Source of the DNA: Methylobacter sp. KS41
Lineage (GTDB): Bacteria; Pseudomonadota; Gammaproteobacteria; Methylococcales; Methylomonadaceae
Length of the DNA: 64,000 bases
Reading direction: 5' to 3'
NCBI GenBank assembly: GCA_002862125.1
Contig: PHSP01000002.1
Coordinates: forward strand, 62,001 to 126,000
Under the pieces are notes generated by a model. The model was not told the origin of the DNA. It did not search any database and saw only the letters and a program-made list of their open reading frames with translations. The translations under genes were made by a program, and so were the position numbers. Below, piece after piece: positions 18,850-27,397 of the stretch (within the stretch, counting starts at the first letter, position 1; each line of letters begins with the position of its first letter).

Positions 18850-21087
18850 ATGAATGTTCAGACTTCTGCGTTTAGATTTTTGCTGTTCTTCATCGCATTG
18901 TTTGCCTTTGCTAATGTTTCCGCGCTAGAACTGAGCCCTACCTCGGTCGAAATTTTTGCGGGCGCGGCTGCTAAAGTGACTGTTTCGAATGCATCCGGGA
19001 CGGTAAGCGCTTTTTCCAGCAATTCGACAATAGCGAGCGTGAGCTATTCACGCGGTATTGCAAGCATAAAGGGAATTAATGCGGGTTTAGCCAAGATAAC
19101 GGTGAAAGACCGAAGAACTTCCAAACAGGTGGAAGTTACGGTGAAATCCGCGCCGCTGCTGACTGTTACTCCCACCTCTGTCACTGTGAATGTCAAAGGC
19201 ACATCCAATATCACTGTTTCTAATGCTTCCGGCACGGTGTCAGTGGTTTCCTCCAAACCTTCAGTGGCGGCTGCAAGCTATGCTGGAAGCCAAGTCACTG
19301 TAACAGGAATTGCACCCGGTTCAGCCACCCTTACGATTAAAGACAGCAAGACCACGCTGACGGTGCCGGTTACAGTACAAAGCAACACTCCTCCTTTAGC
19401 GGCAGGTAATTACACGTTGCTTGCCTGGAATGATCTGGGTATGCACTGCATGGATGGTATGGATTTTTCTGTTTTTACTATCTTGCCGCCCTATAATACG
19501 CTGCATGCACAGTTGAAGGATAAAACTGGAGCGTTGGTTAGCAGCGGAGTCACACTGACTTATGAGGCCGTGGCCGACAGTACCGGCTCTATTAATACCT
19601 ATAGCTCCACCAAGACTAATTTCTGGGATTGGGTTGGCCCATTGTTTGAACTTAATCCAGCACCAGAAGTGGGGCTAAACCTGGACGGTCTTGCTACAAG
19701 AACACCGGATCCTGGAAATAGGACTCCTTCCCTGGTTCCGGCAGCGATGACTTATAACGCAGACTTTAATTGGTTTGAGGCGGAAGGCATTCCTATGACG
19801 CCATTCCCTGACAATCCTAAAATTGACGCCAATGGCCAGGAGATAAAGAATTTCTATCCTACCGTTAAGGTAGTCGCCAAGGATTTAAGCGGGAATGTAT
19901 TGGCAACGACTACGACTGTATTGCCGGTGAGCGATGAAATGACTTGTAAGGGTTGCCATGCGTCAACCACTGCAACCGGTAATCCGGCGCAAATTGCAGC
20001 TAAACCATTAGCCGGCTGGGTGAATGATCTCAATACGGATAAAGACTGGAAAAGAAATATTTTGCGTTTGCATGATGAAAGAGAGTTGTCTACCGCGCTG
20101 TTTCAATCAGCGTTGATTCAAAAGGGTTACAACACCAAAGGCTTGCTGGCGACAGCCGATTCCGGCAAGCCGGTATTGTGCGTAGGCTGTCATGCCAGCA
20201 ACGCTTACTTTGACAAGCGAAACAAAATAACGGTTATGCCGGGTTTGACAGGTATCAAACCGTTTACCCAGGCTTTGCATTTAAAACATGCGGGAGTGGG
20301 AGATCCTTCTTCAACGGCCAGACCACAGGCGACCCTTGATGCTGAGGCTAATCGCGCGGCATGTTACAACTGCCATCCTGGTTCTGTTACTCAATGTTTA
20401 CGCGGCGCTATGAGTACGGCACAAGACACTGCCGGTAATCCTTCGATAAGCTGCCAAAGTTGTCACGGTAATTTATCGGCGGTAGGCAGTGCGGCTCGAA
20501 AAGGCTGGTTCAATGAGCCGACTTGCGAATCCTGTCACAATAGCGCCGCACCCGGCAAGCGGGCGACCTCTGGCGTCGTCGATGCGCAAAGCGGAGTGCC
20601 GATAGCGCCAACCGACCATACCTTTGCTACCAATGCCAATACCCCGGTTACCGGTTTAAATTTATACCGGTTCAGCACCGGACACGGCGGCTTGCAGTGT
20701 GAAGCTTGCCACGGTTCGACCCATGCCGAATATCCGTCCGCTCACGCCGATGAAAACGCCCAGAGTTTGGCTCTCCAGAGCCATGCCGGGCCGGTTGCCG
20801 AGTGTACGGCTTGTCATAAAACGATACCTGCAACAGTTGATGGGGGTCCACATGGCATGCACACAACCGGCGATGCGTGGGTTGCAATGCATCAGGATGC
20901 CAACAAAAATGGCACCGCTACGACGCCGAGTTGCGCTTATTGTCATGGCACCACCAGCGCCGGCACTCCATTAAGCGCAATTAAGGCTGATAAAACGATC
21001 AATGCCGGTGAATTTGGAATCAAAAATTGGCCCGCAGGTTATCAGGTTAGCTGTTTCAGCTGTCATAATGGCCCAAATCCGGATTGA
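18850..21087 (+). CDS. Secreted nine-haem c-type cytochrome with Ig-like repeats
   Basis: A 745-residue exported protein. The ATG at 18850, behind GTGAGG, gives a clean signal peptide ending near ALA/LE (residues 1-27). Two bacterial Ig-like (BID_2) repeats follow (about 28-105 and 108-185), then a conserved stretch LAWNDLGMHCMDGMDFSVF. The C-terminal half holds nine CXXCH haem sites: CKGCH, CVGCH, CYNCH, CQSCH, CESCH, CEACH, CTACH, CAYCH and CFSCH. It is probably periplasmic or surface exposed and could move electrons outward; that role is inferred. It sits between ccmB and ccmC, with its own terminator. No outer-membrane porin partner is visible. Confidence 0.9.
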   Translation: MNVQTSAFRFLLFFIALFAFANVSALELSPTSVEIFAGAAAKVTVSNASGTVSAFSSNSTIASVSYSRGIASIKGINAGLAKITVKDRRTSKQVEVTVKSAPLLTVTPTSVTVNVKGTSNITVSNASGTVSVVSSKPSVAAASYAGSQVTVTGIAPGSATLTIKDSKTTLTVPVTVQSNTPPLAAGNYTLLAWNDLGMHCMDGMDFSVFTILPPYNTLHAQLKDKTGALVSSGVTLTYEAVADSTGSINTYSSTKTNFWDWVGPLFELNPAPEVGLNLDGLATRTPDPGNRTPSLVPAAMTYNADFNWFEAEGIPMTPFPDNPKIDANGQEIKNFYPTVKVVAKDLSGNVLATTTTVLPVSDEMTCKGCHASTTATGNPAQIAAKPLAGWVNDLNTDKDWKRNILRLHDERELSTALFQSALIQKGYNTKGLLATADSGKPVLCVGCHASNAYFDKRNKITVMPGLTGIKPFTQALHLKHAGVGDPSSTARPQATLDAEANRAACYNCHPGSVTQCLRGAMSTAQDTAGNPSISCQSCHGNLSAVGSAARKGWFNEPTCESCHNSAAPGKRATSGVVDAQSGVPIAPTDHTFATNANTPVTGLNLYRFSTGHGGLQCEACHGSTHAEYPSAHADENAQSLALQSHAGPVAECTACHKTIPATVDGGPHGMHTTGDAWVAMHQDANKNGTATTPSCAYCHGTTSAGTPLSAIKADKTINAGEFGIKNWPAGYQVSCFSCHNGPNPD

Positions 21088-21120
21088 TCTGACATTGTTA
21101 AAAGTTGTAAATAAACATTT

Positions 21121-21146
21121 AAATCGCCCCGGAAGGGGCGGTTTAC
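21121..21146 (+). terminator. Hairpin terminator after the multihaem cytochrome gene
   Basis: CGCCCC (21125-21130), a GGAA loop, then GGGGCG (21135-21140) followed by GTTTACTTT. The stem is perfect, the U tract is short. It ends the cytochrome transcript before ccmC. Confidence 0.7.
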
Positions 21147-21525
21147 TTTGCGCCAGCCATTAACTTAGTGTTTGATATGCACGCAAAAGTGTTAATCAGG
21201 GACAAAAATTTAAGCTTGGATTGATAATCGGATATAATCGAATGTTAAATTGGTATACAGTCAAATCAAGAGCCTGGTTATTTTATCTTCACGATTATGA
21301 AAAAAGCCGAATCGATTAACAAACCGATGGTTTAAAAAAATTTCAAAGATCTCCGGATCACATCTCGTCAAATCATCCTTTGAATTATCAATCTGGAGCA
21401 ATAGATCATGGGTTCGGCTAAACTAGCTATCTGTTTTTTTACCTTCTTTGAATCTCGTAGTAGCCTGAAGCGTTAATTTTTCCTTACAGTTTTAAAACTC
21501 GCATTTTTTACATTTATCCTCATTT
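21147..21525. other. Intergenic region upstream of ccmC
   Basis: About 380 AT-rich bases that presumably carry the promoter for ccmCDEF. No coding frame or strong repeat was found, and no promoter pair stood out. Confidence 0.45.
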
Positions 21526-22290
21526 ATGTTTTTAGTTCCAGATTCCGTAGGCCGATTCTTTCATCGCATGGCGTCGCCTCCGCACTTTTACGCGTTTACT
21601 GAACGATTAATGCCGTGGCTGGTGGTCATTTTTCTGTTGTTGACTGCGGCAGGGCTTTACGGCGGTTTGTATTTGGCGCCAGCCGATTATCAGCAGGGTG
21701 ATAGCTATCGCATTATCTATATTCATGTTCCCAGTGCCTGGATGTCATTATTCATTTATGTTGTCATGGCTATTGCTGGCGCGATTGGACTGGTTTGGAG
21801 GATTAAACTGGCGGAAATAGTCGCCATCAGTAGCGCGCCTATTGGCGCCAGTTTTACTTTTATTGCTTTGTTTACCGGTTCGTTATGGGGAAAACCCATG
21901 TGGGGAACCTGGTGGGTTTGGGATGCGCGTTTAACGTCGGAACTGATTTTGTTGTTTTTATATCTGGGCGTCATCGGTCTCTATGGCGCGATTGATGATA
22001 AGCGGGTCGCATCAAAAGCCGTGGCTATATTGGCGCTGGTCGGCATGGTTAACATCCCGATTATTCATTATTCTGTTGAGTGGTGGAATACCTTGCACCA
22101 AGGGCCTACAGTAACCAAAATGGATAAGCCGTCCATTCATGTCAGTATGCTGATTCCTCTATTGTTGATGGCCTTATCTTTTAATGTCTATTATCTGATA
22201 GCCGTGATACAGCGGATGCGTGTCGAACTGCTCCAGCGGGAACGCAACTCGCAGTGGGTTAAAACTATGGTCTTGGAGAACAAGCAATGA
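21526..22290 (+). CDS. ccmC: Haem transport/ligation protein CcmC
   Basis: CcmC loads haem onto CcmE in the inner membrane. The 254-residue, six-helix protein has the WWD tryptophan-rich periplasmic motif WGKPMWGTWWVWDARLTSE (about 124-142) and flanking histidines in IYIHVPSAW and HYSVEWWNTLHQG that act as haem ligands in the family. It overlaps ccmD by four bases (ATGA). Confidence 0.97.
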   Translation: MFLVPDSVGRFFHRMASPPHFYAFTERLMPWLVVIFLLLTAAGLYGGLYLAPADYQQGDSYRIIYIHVPSAWMSLFIYVVMAIAGAIGLVWRIKLAEIVAISSAPIGASFTFIALFTGSLWGKPMWGTWWVWDARLTSELILLFLYLGVIGLYGAIDDKRVASKAVAILALVGMVNIPIIHYSVEWWNTLHQGPTVTKMDKPSIHVSMLIPLLLMALSFNVYYLIAVIQRMRVELLQRERNSQWVKTMVLENKQ

Positions 22291-22448
22291 CTATGCAGGA
22301 ATTTTTTGCCATGGGCGGATATGCTTTATATGTATGGCCAGCTTACGGTCTTACTTTAATAGTGCTGCTTGCCAATATTATTATCCCGGTTGTGCAACGC
22401 AAACAGTTTTTTGTCAATGCCTTAAAGAAAAACGGTAAGAAATTATGA
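22287..22448 (+). CDS. ccmD: CcmD haem exporter small subunit
   Basis: A 53-residue peptide with one membrane helix (MTMQEFFAMGGYALYVWPAY, then a hydrophobic stretch, then a basic tail QRKQFF...KKNGKKL). The FFAMGGYALYVWPAYG signature is characteristic of CcmD. It overlaps ccmC by four bases and ccmE by four. Confidence 0.95.
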   Translation: MTMQEFFAMGGYALYVWPAYGLTLIVLLANIIIPVVQRKQFFVNALKKNGKKL

Positions 22449-22888
22449 AACCAGCCAGGAAACAGCGTCTTATTCTGATAACCCTGATGGTAATCGGCGC
22501 GAGCATAGCGACGGCATTCGCATTGAAGTCCTTTAATGATAATTTGATGTATTTTTTTTCCACGACGGACGTAGTAGACGGTAAAGCGCCTAAAGACACG
22601 CTATTTCGCTTGGGCGGCATGGTCATAAAAGGCAGTGTCGAAAGACCCGGCGACGGTATGATGGTGCGTTTCAAGCTGACCGATTTCAGTAAAGAGGTGA
22701 CCGTTGAATACACCGGCATTTTGCCGGATTTGTTCAGGGAAGGGCAGGGTATTGTTGCGCATGGCAAGCTAAATAACCAGGGTGTATTTATCGCCGAAGA
22801 AGTGCTGGCCAAGCATGATGAAAACTACATGCCGCCGGAAGTTAAGTCGAGTTTAAAAAACCAGCCAAATTCAGGAACAGGTCAATAG
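22445..22888 (+). CDS. ccmE: Haem chaperone CcmE
   Basis: CcmE binds haem covalently in the periplasm and hands it to CcmF/H. The 147-residue protein has an N-terminal membrane anchor (about 9-28), an OB-fold domain, and the haem-attaching His124 with Tyr128 in LAKHDENYMPPE. Length and position are typical; ccmF begins two bases after it ends. Confidence 0.97.
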   Translation: MKPARKQRLILITLMVIGASIATAFALKSFNDNLMYFFSTTDVVDGKAPKDTLFRLGGMVIKGSVERPGDGMMVRFKLTDFSKEVTVEYTGILPDLFREGQGIVAHGKLNNQGVFIAEEVLAKHDENYMPPEVKSSLKNQPNSGTGQ

Positions 22889-22889
22889 A

Positions 22890-24836
22890 ATGATTCCTGA
22901 ACTCGGACAATTTTCACTGATTCTGGCCCTGTGCATGGCTCTGGTGCTGGGCGCCTTGCCTATTAGCGGAGCATTCCGGGGTCAAGCGGGCTGGATTGCC
23001 GTCGCCAGACCCGCCGCATTCGCCCAGCTATTGTTTATGGCGTTGTCATATGCTTGTTTAACCTATAGCTGTCTGACGCATGATTTTTCGGTCAAATATA
23101 TTGCCGTTAATTCCAATACTGCTTTGCCTACGCTGTATTTAATTTCAGGGGTTTGGGGCGCGCATGAAGGCTCATTATTATTATGGGGCCTGGTGTTGAC
23201 AATCTGGACGGCTTTAGTGGCGAGGCTTAGTAAAAGCATTCCGGATGCTACCGTAGCGCGAGTCCTGGGCGTAATGGGATTGGTTTCCATCGGTTTCATC
23301 CTGTTTTTACTGTTCACGTCCAATCCCTTTGAGCGTCTGTTTCCCGCGCCTTTGGAAGGACGTGACTTGAACCCCTTGTTGCAAGACCCTGGTCTGGCAA
23401 TACATCCGCCCATGCTTTATATGGGTTATGTTGGTTTTTCCGTAGCATTTGCCTTTGCAATTGCCGCCTTATTGGAAGGCCGTCTGGATGCCGCCTGGGC
23501 GCGCTGGTCAAGACCGTGGACTAACATCGCCTGGATGTTTTTAACTTTTGGTATTGCCTTGGGTAGCTGGTGGGCTTATTACGAACTGGGCTGGGGCGGC
23601 TGGTGGTTTTGGGATCCTGTGGAAAATGCATCATTCATGCCCTGGCTGGTGGGCACTGCGCTGATTCATTCCTTAGCGGCTACCGAAAAACGCGGCGTAT
23701 TTAAAACCTGGACGGTTTTACTGGCCATTTTTGCCTTTTCTTTGAGCCTGTTAGGTACATTTCTGGTGCGTTCCGGCGTATTAACCTCTGTACATGCCTT
23801 TGCCAGCGATCCGGCTCGAGGCTTGTTTATACTGGTATTTCTGGCGGTCGTTGTTGGCGGTTCGTTGTTGCTGTATGCGATCAGAGCGCCTTATGTCAAG
23901 AGCAGCGCGACCTTTGAGCTGGTGTCCAGAGAATCCGCGATTTTACTTAACAATGTTCTGCTGGTGGTGACCGCCTCCAGTATTTTACTGGGTACGTTGT
24001 ATCCCTTGGTGATTGATGCCCTCGGATTAGGCAAGATTTCCGTAGGTCCTCCGTACTTTAATGCGGTGTTTATTCCATTGATGGCCCCGCTGGCGATTGC
24101 TGTGGGTTTAGGCATGTTGTTACGCTGGAAAAAAGACTCTATCAGTGAACTGGCTTTGCGGGTGCGCTGGATTATTGCGGGTTGCGTCGCCGGCGGCTTA
24201 TTGTTTCCAATGCTGATGCCTTTTTATTCGTTTGGTGCGGTTTTAGGCTTAACGCTGGCGTTGTGGACGGTTGCCATGACGGTGCTGTCCTTCATCGATC
24301 GTATGGGGGCAAAAGGGTTTTCATGGCAGCGGCTTGAAACGATACCCGCTGGTTTTTATGGCATGACCTTGGCTCATTTAGGTATCGCGGTTTTTGTGAC
24401 CGGCATTACCTTAACCTCAGTCTACAGTGTTGAAAAAGATGTCCGCATGGCGCCAACAGACACTATAGATATGTCCGGCTATATTTTTCAGTTTCACGGT
24501 GTCAAACAAACCGAAGGGCCCAACTATGTGGCCGAACAAGCGTTTGTAACAGTTAGTCACGAAGGCAAAGAGGTTGCCAAACTTGAACCTCAAAAACGGG
24601 TTTATCAGGTGCAAAAAATGCCGATGACCGAAGCGGCGATTGACGCCGGTTTGTTCAGGGATTTATTTGTTGCCATCGGCGAGCCCCTGGGTGATCAGGG
24701 CGCGTGGAGTCTGCGGATTTATTATAAATCTTTTATCCGCTGGATTTGGCTGGGCGCGGTATTCATGGCCGTAGGCGGCTTGTGCTCGGCTTGTGACAGG
24801 CGGTATCGAATTACCAAGGTACAAACTGCTGGCTAA
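22890..24836 (+). CDS. ccmF: Haem lyase subunit CcmF
   Basis: CcmF is the large membrane component of the holocytochrome c synthase. The 648-residue polytopic protein contains the WWD motif GWGGWWFWDPVENASFMPWL (about 231-250), the conserved region NPFERLFPAPLEGRDLNPLLQDPGLAIHPP, and conserved periplasmic histidines. It ends with TAATG, its last base being the first base of the following NYN gene, so the insert downstream is translationally coupled to ccmF. Confidence 0.97.
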   Translation: MIPELGQFSLILALCMALVLGALPISGAFRGQAGWIAVARPAAFAQLLFMALSYACLTYSCLTHDFSVKYIAVNSNTALPTLYLISGVWGAHEGSLLLWGLVLTIWTALVARLSKSIPDATVARVLGVMGLVSIGFILFLLFTSNPFERLFPAPLEGRDLNPLLQDPGLAIHPPMLYMGYVGFSVAFAFAIAALLEGRLDAAWARWSRPWTNIAWMFLTFGIALGSWWAYYELGWGGWWFWDPVENASFMPWLVGTALIHSLAATEKRGVFKTWTVLLAIFAFSLSLLGTFLVRSGVLTSVHAFASDPARGLFILVFLAVVVGGSLLLYAIRAPYVKSSATFELVSRESAILLNNVLLVVTASSILLGTLYPLVIDALGLGKISVGPPYFNAVFIPLMAPLAIAVGLGMLLRWKKDSISELALRVRWIIAGCVAGGLLFPMLMPFYSFGAVLGLTLALWTVAMTVLSFIDRMGAKGFSWQRLETIPAGFYGMTLAHLGIAVFVTGITLTSVYSVEKDVRMAPTDTIDMSGYIFQFHGVKQTEGPNYVAEQAFVTVSHEGKEVAKLEPQKRVYQVQKMPMTEAAIDAGLFRDLFVAIGEPLGDQGAWSLRIYYKSFIRWIWLGAVFMAVGGLCSACDRRYRITKVQTAG

Positions 24837-25666
24837 TGAACATAAATGAAAATAAAAGATTTGCTTTATTGATCGATGCCGATAATGCACAAGCGAAAGC
24901 AATAGATGCCATATTAACCGAAGCAGCCAGATACGGCGATGTAACTTCACGGCGTTGTTATGGTGACTGGACAAGCCCTCAAAGCAAAAGCTGGAAAGAA
25001 GTTTTAAACAAACACGCTATCCAGCCTATGCAGCAGTTTGCATATACAGTGGGTAAAAATGCCACTGACTCCGCTTTAATAATTGATGCGATGGATTTGC
25101 TTTATACCAGTAAATTTGACGGTTTTTTTCTGGTTTCCAGTGATAGCGACTTTACCAAATTAGCAACTCGCCTCAGAGAAGCTGGGCTTGAAGTTATTGG
25201 AATTGGAAGGCGCTCAACGCCTGAGGCTTTTCGTGCGGCGTGTAATAAATTTATTTTTACCGAAACTATTATGGAAGATGAAATCTCTGCTGATGAAATT
25301 AAGCAAAGTACAAAGTCTGTAGAAGCAAGCGCTACAATTTCACAAAATAGTAATAACACTATTTGTCCTACAACTAAAAATGACAAAAACAAGCAATCAG
25401 TCAAAATTGTTGACCCATCGAAAGATACTAACTTGAAAAAGCTGATTAAAGAAGCTATCGAGTCAGCATCTGAAGAAGATGGATGGGCAAATTTAGGTGG
25501 AGTAGGTTCTTATATTCCACGTGTGGATAGCTCATTTGATCCTAGAAATTATAATTTTCCAAAACTAGGCAAATTAATCAGATCGCTTGATTATGTAGAA
25601 GTACAACAAAAAAATATTGATAGTGGGTCGAATACTTATATCCGATTTAAAGATTCTAGTAATTGA
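24836..25666 (+). CDS. NYN-domain (LabA-like) RNase family protein with C-terminal LOTUS/OST-HTH-like domain
   Basis: A 276-residue protein. The N-terminal domain (about 7-145) matches the NYN/PIN-like nuclease family: ALLIDADNAQ with two acidic residues, the GDWTSPQSKSWKE stretch, KNATDSALIIDAMDLL and VSSDSDFTKLATRLRE, together forming the acidic active site. A low-complexity Ser/Thr/Asn/Lys linker follows (about 150-200), then a domain (about 205-275, LKKLIKEAIESA ... NYNFPKLGKLIRSL) of OST-HTH/LOTUS type that binds RNA in other proteins. It is more AT-rich than the ccm genes on either side and overlaps ccmF by one base. Probably a horizontally gained gene; its substrate is unknown. Confidence 0.85.
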   Translation: MNINENKRFALLIDADNAQAKAIDAILTEAARYGDVTSRRCYGDWTSPQSKSWKEVLNKHAIQPMQQFAYTVGKNATDSALIIDAMDLLYTSKFDGFFLVSSDSDFTKLATRLREAGLEVIGIGRRSTPEAFRAACNKFIFTETIMEDEISADEIKQSTKSVEASATISQNSNNTICPTTKNDKNKQSVKIVDPSKDTNLKKLIKEAIESASEEDGWANLGGVGSYIPRVDSSFDPRNYNFPKLGKLIRSLDYVEVQQKNIDSGSNTYIRFKDSSN

Positions 25667-25705
25667 AGCCGCTAAATTAGCAATCAACATACTCATTAAT
25701 GCTTA

Positions 25706-26131
25706 ATGAAATATTTGCTTGATACTTGCATCATTATTTCAGCTCTACGATCAAAACAAGGTGCGAGCCATTTCTTATTGCGTAAGGCGTTAATGAAAGA
25801 GCTACCTATTATCATGCACTTTAAATTATTAGCTGAATACCATGATGTGTTGACTAGACCCGACATGATCTCCGCTGACATCTACACGCATGAAGAGATT
25901 GAAAAAATTTTAACTGGCCTTGTCAATGTTGCCGAGGAAGTTAATCCGCACTTTTTATGGCGACCCAATCTTAAAGATGAAAAAGATAATTTTCTGATAG
26001 AAATAGCAGTAACATCCCAACCCTGTACAATTATCACCCATAACATAAAAGACCTTTTACAAGGTGAATTATTGTTTCCATCTATTTATGTAAAACAACC
26101 TCAAGAAGTGATTAAGGAGTCTTTCAAATGA
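25706..26131 (+). CDS. PIN-domain toxin of a putative toxin-antitoxin pair
   Basis: A 141-residue PIN ribonuclease-like protein of the COG1569 type. It starts MKYLLDTCIIISALRSKQG with the first active-site Asp6, has ISADIYTHEE in the middle, and the late acidic cluster ENLKDEKDNFLIEIAV (D-x-x-D) and TIITHNIKDLL. It overlaps the next gene by four bases. The toxin-first order is the one often seen in this family. AT-rich relative to the ccm genes around it. Confidence 0.82.
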   Translation: MKYLLDTCIIISALRSKQGASHFLLRKALMKELPIIMHFKLLAEYHDVLTRPDMISADIYTHEEIEKILTGLVNVAEEVNPHFLWRPNLKDEKDNFLIEIAVTSQPCTIITHNIKDLLQGELLFPSIYVKQPQEVIKESFK

Positions 26132-26385
26132 GTCAAACAGTTGTTTTAAGGATACCAGACCAGGAATATATCCAAGCTAAGCAAGTAGCGATGCAATTAG
26201 GTTATGCTGAGGAAAACCTTTATTTAGAGCTTATTCAGGAAGGCTTGCGTAATCGTGAACAATGGCTTTATATGAAAAAATTAAAAAATTTATCGGCGTC
26301 TGTTAGCCAAGATGAAGTTCTGGCTTTGCTGGATAAAGCACCTGATATTGAACCATTAGTTGAAGACAAAATGCCTTACAAATAA
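26128..26385 (+). CDS. Antitoxin partner of the PIN toxin
   Basis: An 85-residue protein starting MSQTVVLRIPDQEYIQAKQVA, with a beta-strand/helix pattern suggestive of a ribbon-helix-helix DNA-binding N-terminus, and a C-terminal acidic stretch LALLDKAPDIEPLVEDKMP typical of toxin-neutralising tails. Assignment rests mainly on coupling with the PIN gene. ccmG begins six bases after it, so the pair sits within the ccm transcript. Confidence 0.72.
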   Translation: MSQTVVLRIPDQEYIQAKQVAMQLGYAEENLYLELIQEGLRNREQWLYMKKLKNLSASVSQDEVLALLDKAPDIEPLVEDKMPYK

Positions 26386-26390
26386 TCGAA

Positions 26391-26921
26391 ATGCTTAAAT
26401 ACATCATTCCCTTAATATTATTTATCATCATGGCGGTGTTTCTGGCGCTGGGCTTAAGCCTTAAGCCCAGTGAAATTCCATCGCCGTTTATTAATAAACC
26501 CGCGCCGGTTTTTTCCGCACCGAAGCTTGATGCGCCAGAAGAAAAATTAACGCCCGCCGATTTAAAGGGTCAGGTCTGGCTGTTTAATGTCTGGGCATCC
26601 TGGTGCGTGTCCTGCCGTTCTGAACATCCGGTGCTTAATCAGTTGGCTCAACAACACGCGGCTGTTATTGTCGGCCTGAATTACAAGGATGAACCGGATG
26701 ATGCAAAAAATTGGCTGAATACCTTGGGCAATCCCTATAACGTGAGCATTATGGATCAGGATGGCCGTATCGGGATAGACTATGGCGTTTATGGCGTGCC
26801 GGAAACCTTTGTTATTGATAAAAAAGGGCTGATTCGTTACAAACATACCGGGCCTGTTACTGCTGAAGATGTTAAGCAAACCTTTCTTCCTTTGATTGCT
26901 AAATTACAAGCTGAGCCTTAA
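26391..26921 (+). CDS. ccmG: Thiol:disulfide interchange protein CcmG/DsbE
   Basis: CcmG is the membrane-anchored periplasmic thioredoxin that keeps apocytochrome cysteines reduced. The 176-residue protein has an N-terminal anchor (about 3-25), a thioredoxin fold with active site WASWCVSC (Cys72, Cys75) and the cis-Pro loop YGVYGVPETFVID. CVSC replaces the more common CPTC; the two cysteines are what matter. It abuts ccmH with an overlapping junction. Confidence 0.95.
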   Translation: MLKYIIPLILFIIMAVFLALGLSLKPSEIPSPFINKPAPVFSAPKLDAPEEKLTPADLKGQVWLFNVWASWCVSCRSEHPVLNQLAQQHAAVIVGLNYKDEPDDAKNWLNTLGNPYNVSIMDQDGRIGIDYGVYGVPETFVIDKKGLIRYKHTGPVTAEDVKQTFLPLIAKLQAEP

Positions 26922-27397
26922 TGAAGCGTTTATTGTTTATTTTTCTGTTGATGATGTCCTGCAGCAGTTACGCGGTCGACACCATTCAATTGCCGGACCC
27001 GGAACGGCAAGAAAGCTATGAGACTTTGACCAGGGAATTGCGCTGCCTCGTATGTCAAAATCAAACCATAGCCGATTCCAATGCCGAACTGGCCGCGGAT
27101 TTGCGGCGGCAAGTCTATGAGATGCTGCAACAAGGAAAATCCCGGGAAGAAATTATCCAGTTTATGACCGATCGGTACGGCGATTTTGTTTTATATAAAC
27201 CGCGTTTTGCAGGAAAAACCAGTGTGTTGTGGATAGCGCCGGTTGTTTTTTTATTAATGGGTTTAATCACTGTATTTTTCGTTATCCGGCGGAAAAAAGC
27301 CGTCGCCGCTCTTAATTCCCAGGCCGGATCTTTGGGGATCGATGCTGAAAAACAGAAAAAAATCCGTAGTTTGCTGGAAAAAGGTGATCGTTCTTGA
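26921..27397 (+). CDS. ccmH: Cytochrome c maturation protein CcmH
   Basis: CcmH reduces the haem-binding cysteines of apocytochromes. The 158-residue protein has a signal sequence (1-18), the redox motif RCLVCQNQTI (Cys42, Cys45) and a membrane helix near residues 103-123. It corresponds to the N-terminal half of E. coli CcmH; the C-terminal TPR half is the separate ccmI that follows. Confidence 0.96.
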   Translation: MKRLLFIFLLMMSCSSYAVDTIQLPDPERQESYETLTRELRCLVCQNQTIADSNAELAADLRRQVYEMLQQGKSREEIIQFMTDRYGDFVLYKPRFAGKTSVLWIAPVVFLLMGLITVFFVIRRKKAVAALNSQAGSLGIDAEKQKKIRSLLEKGDRS

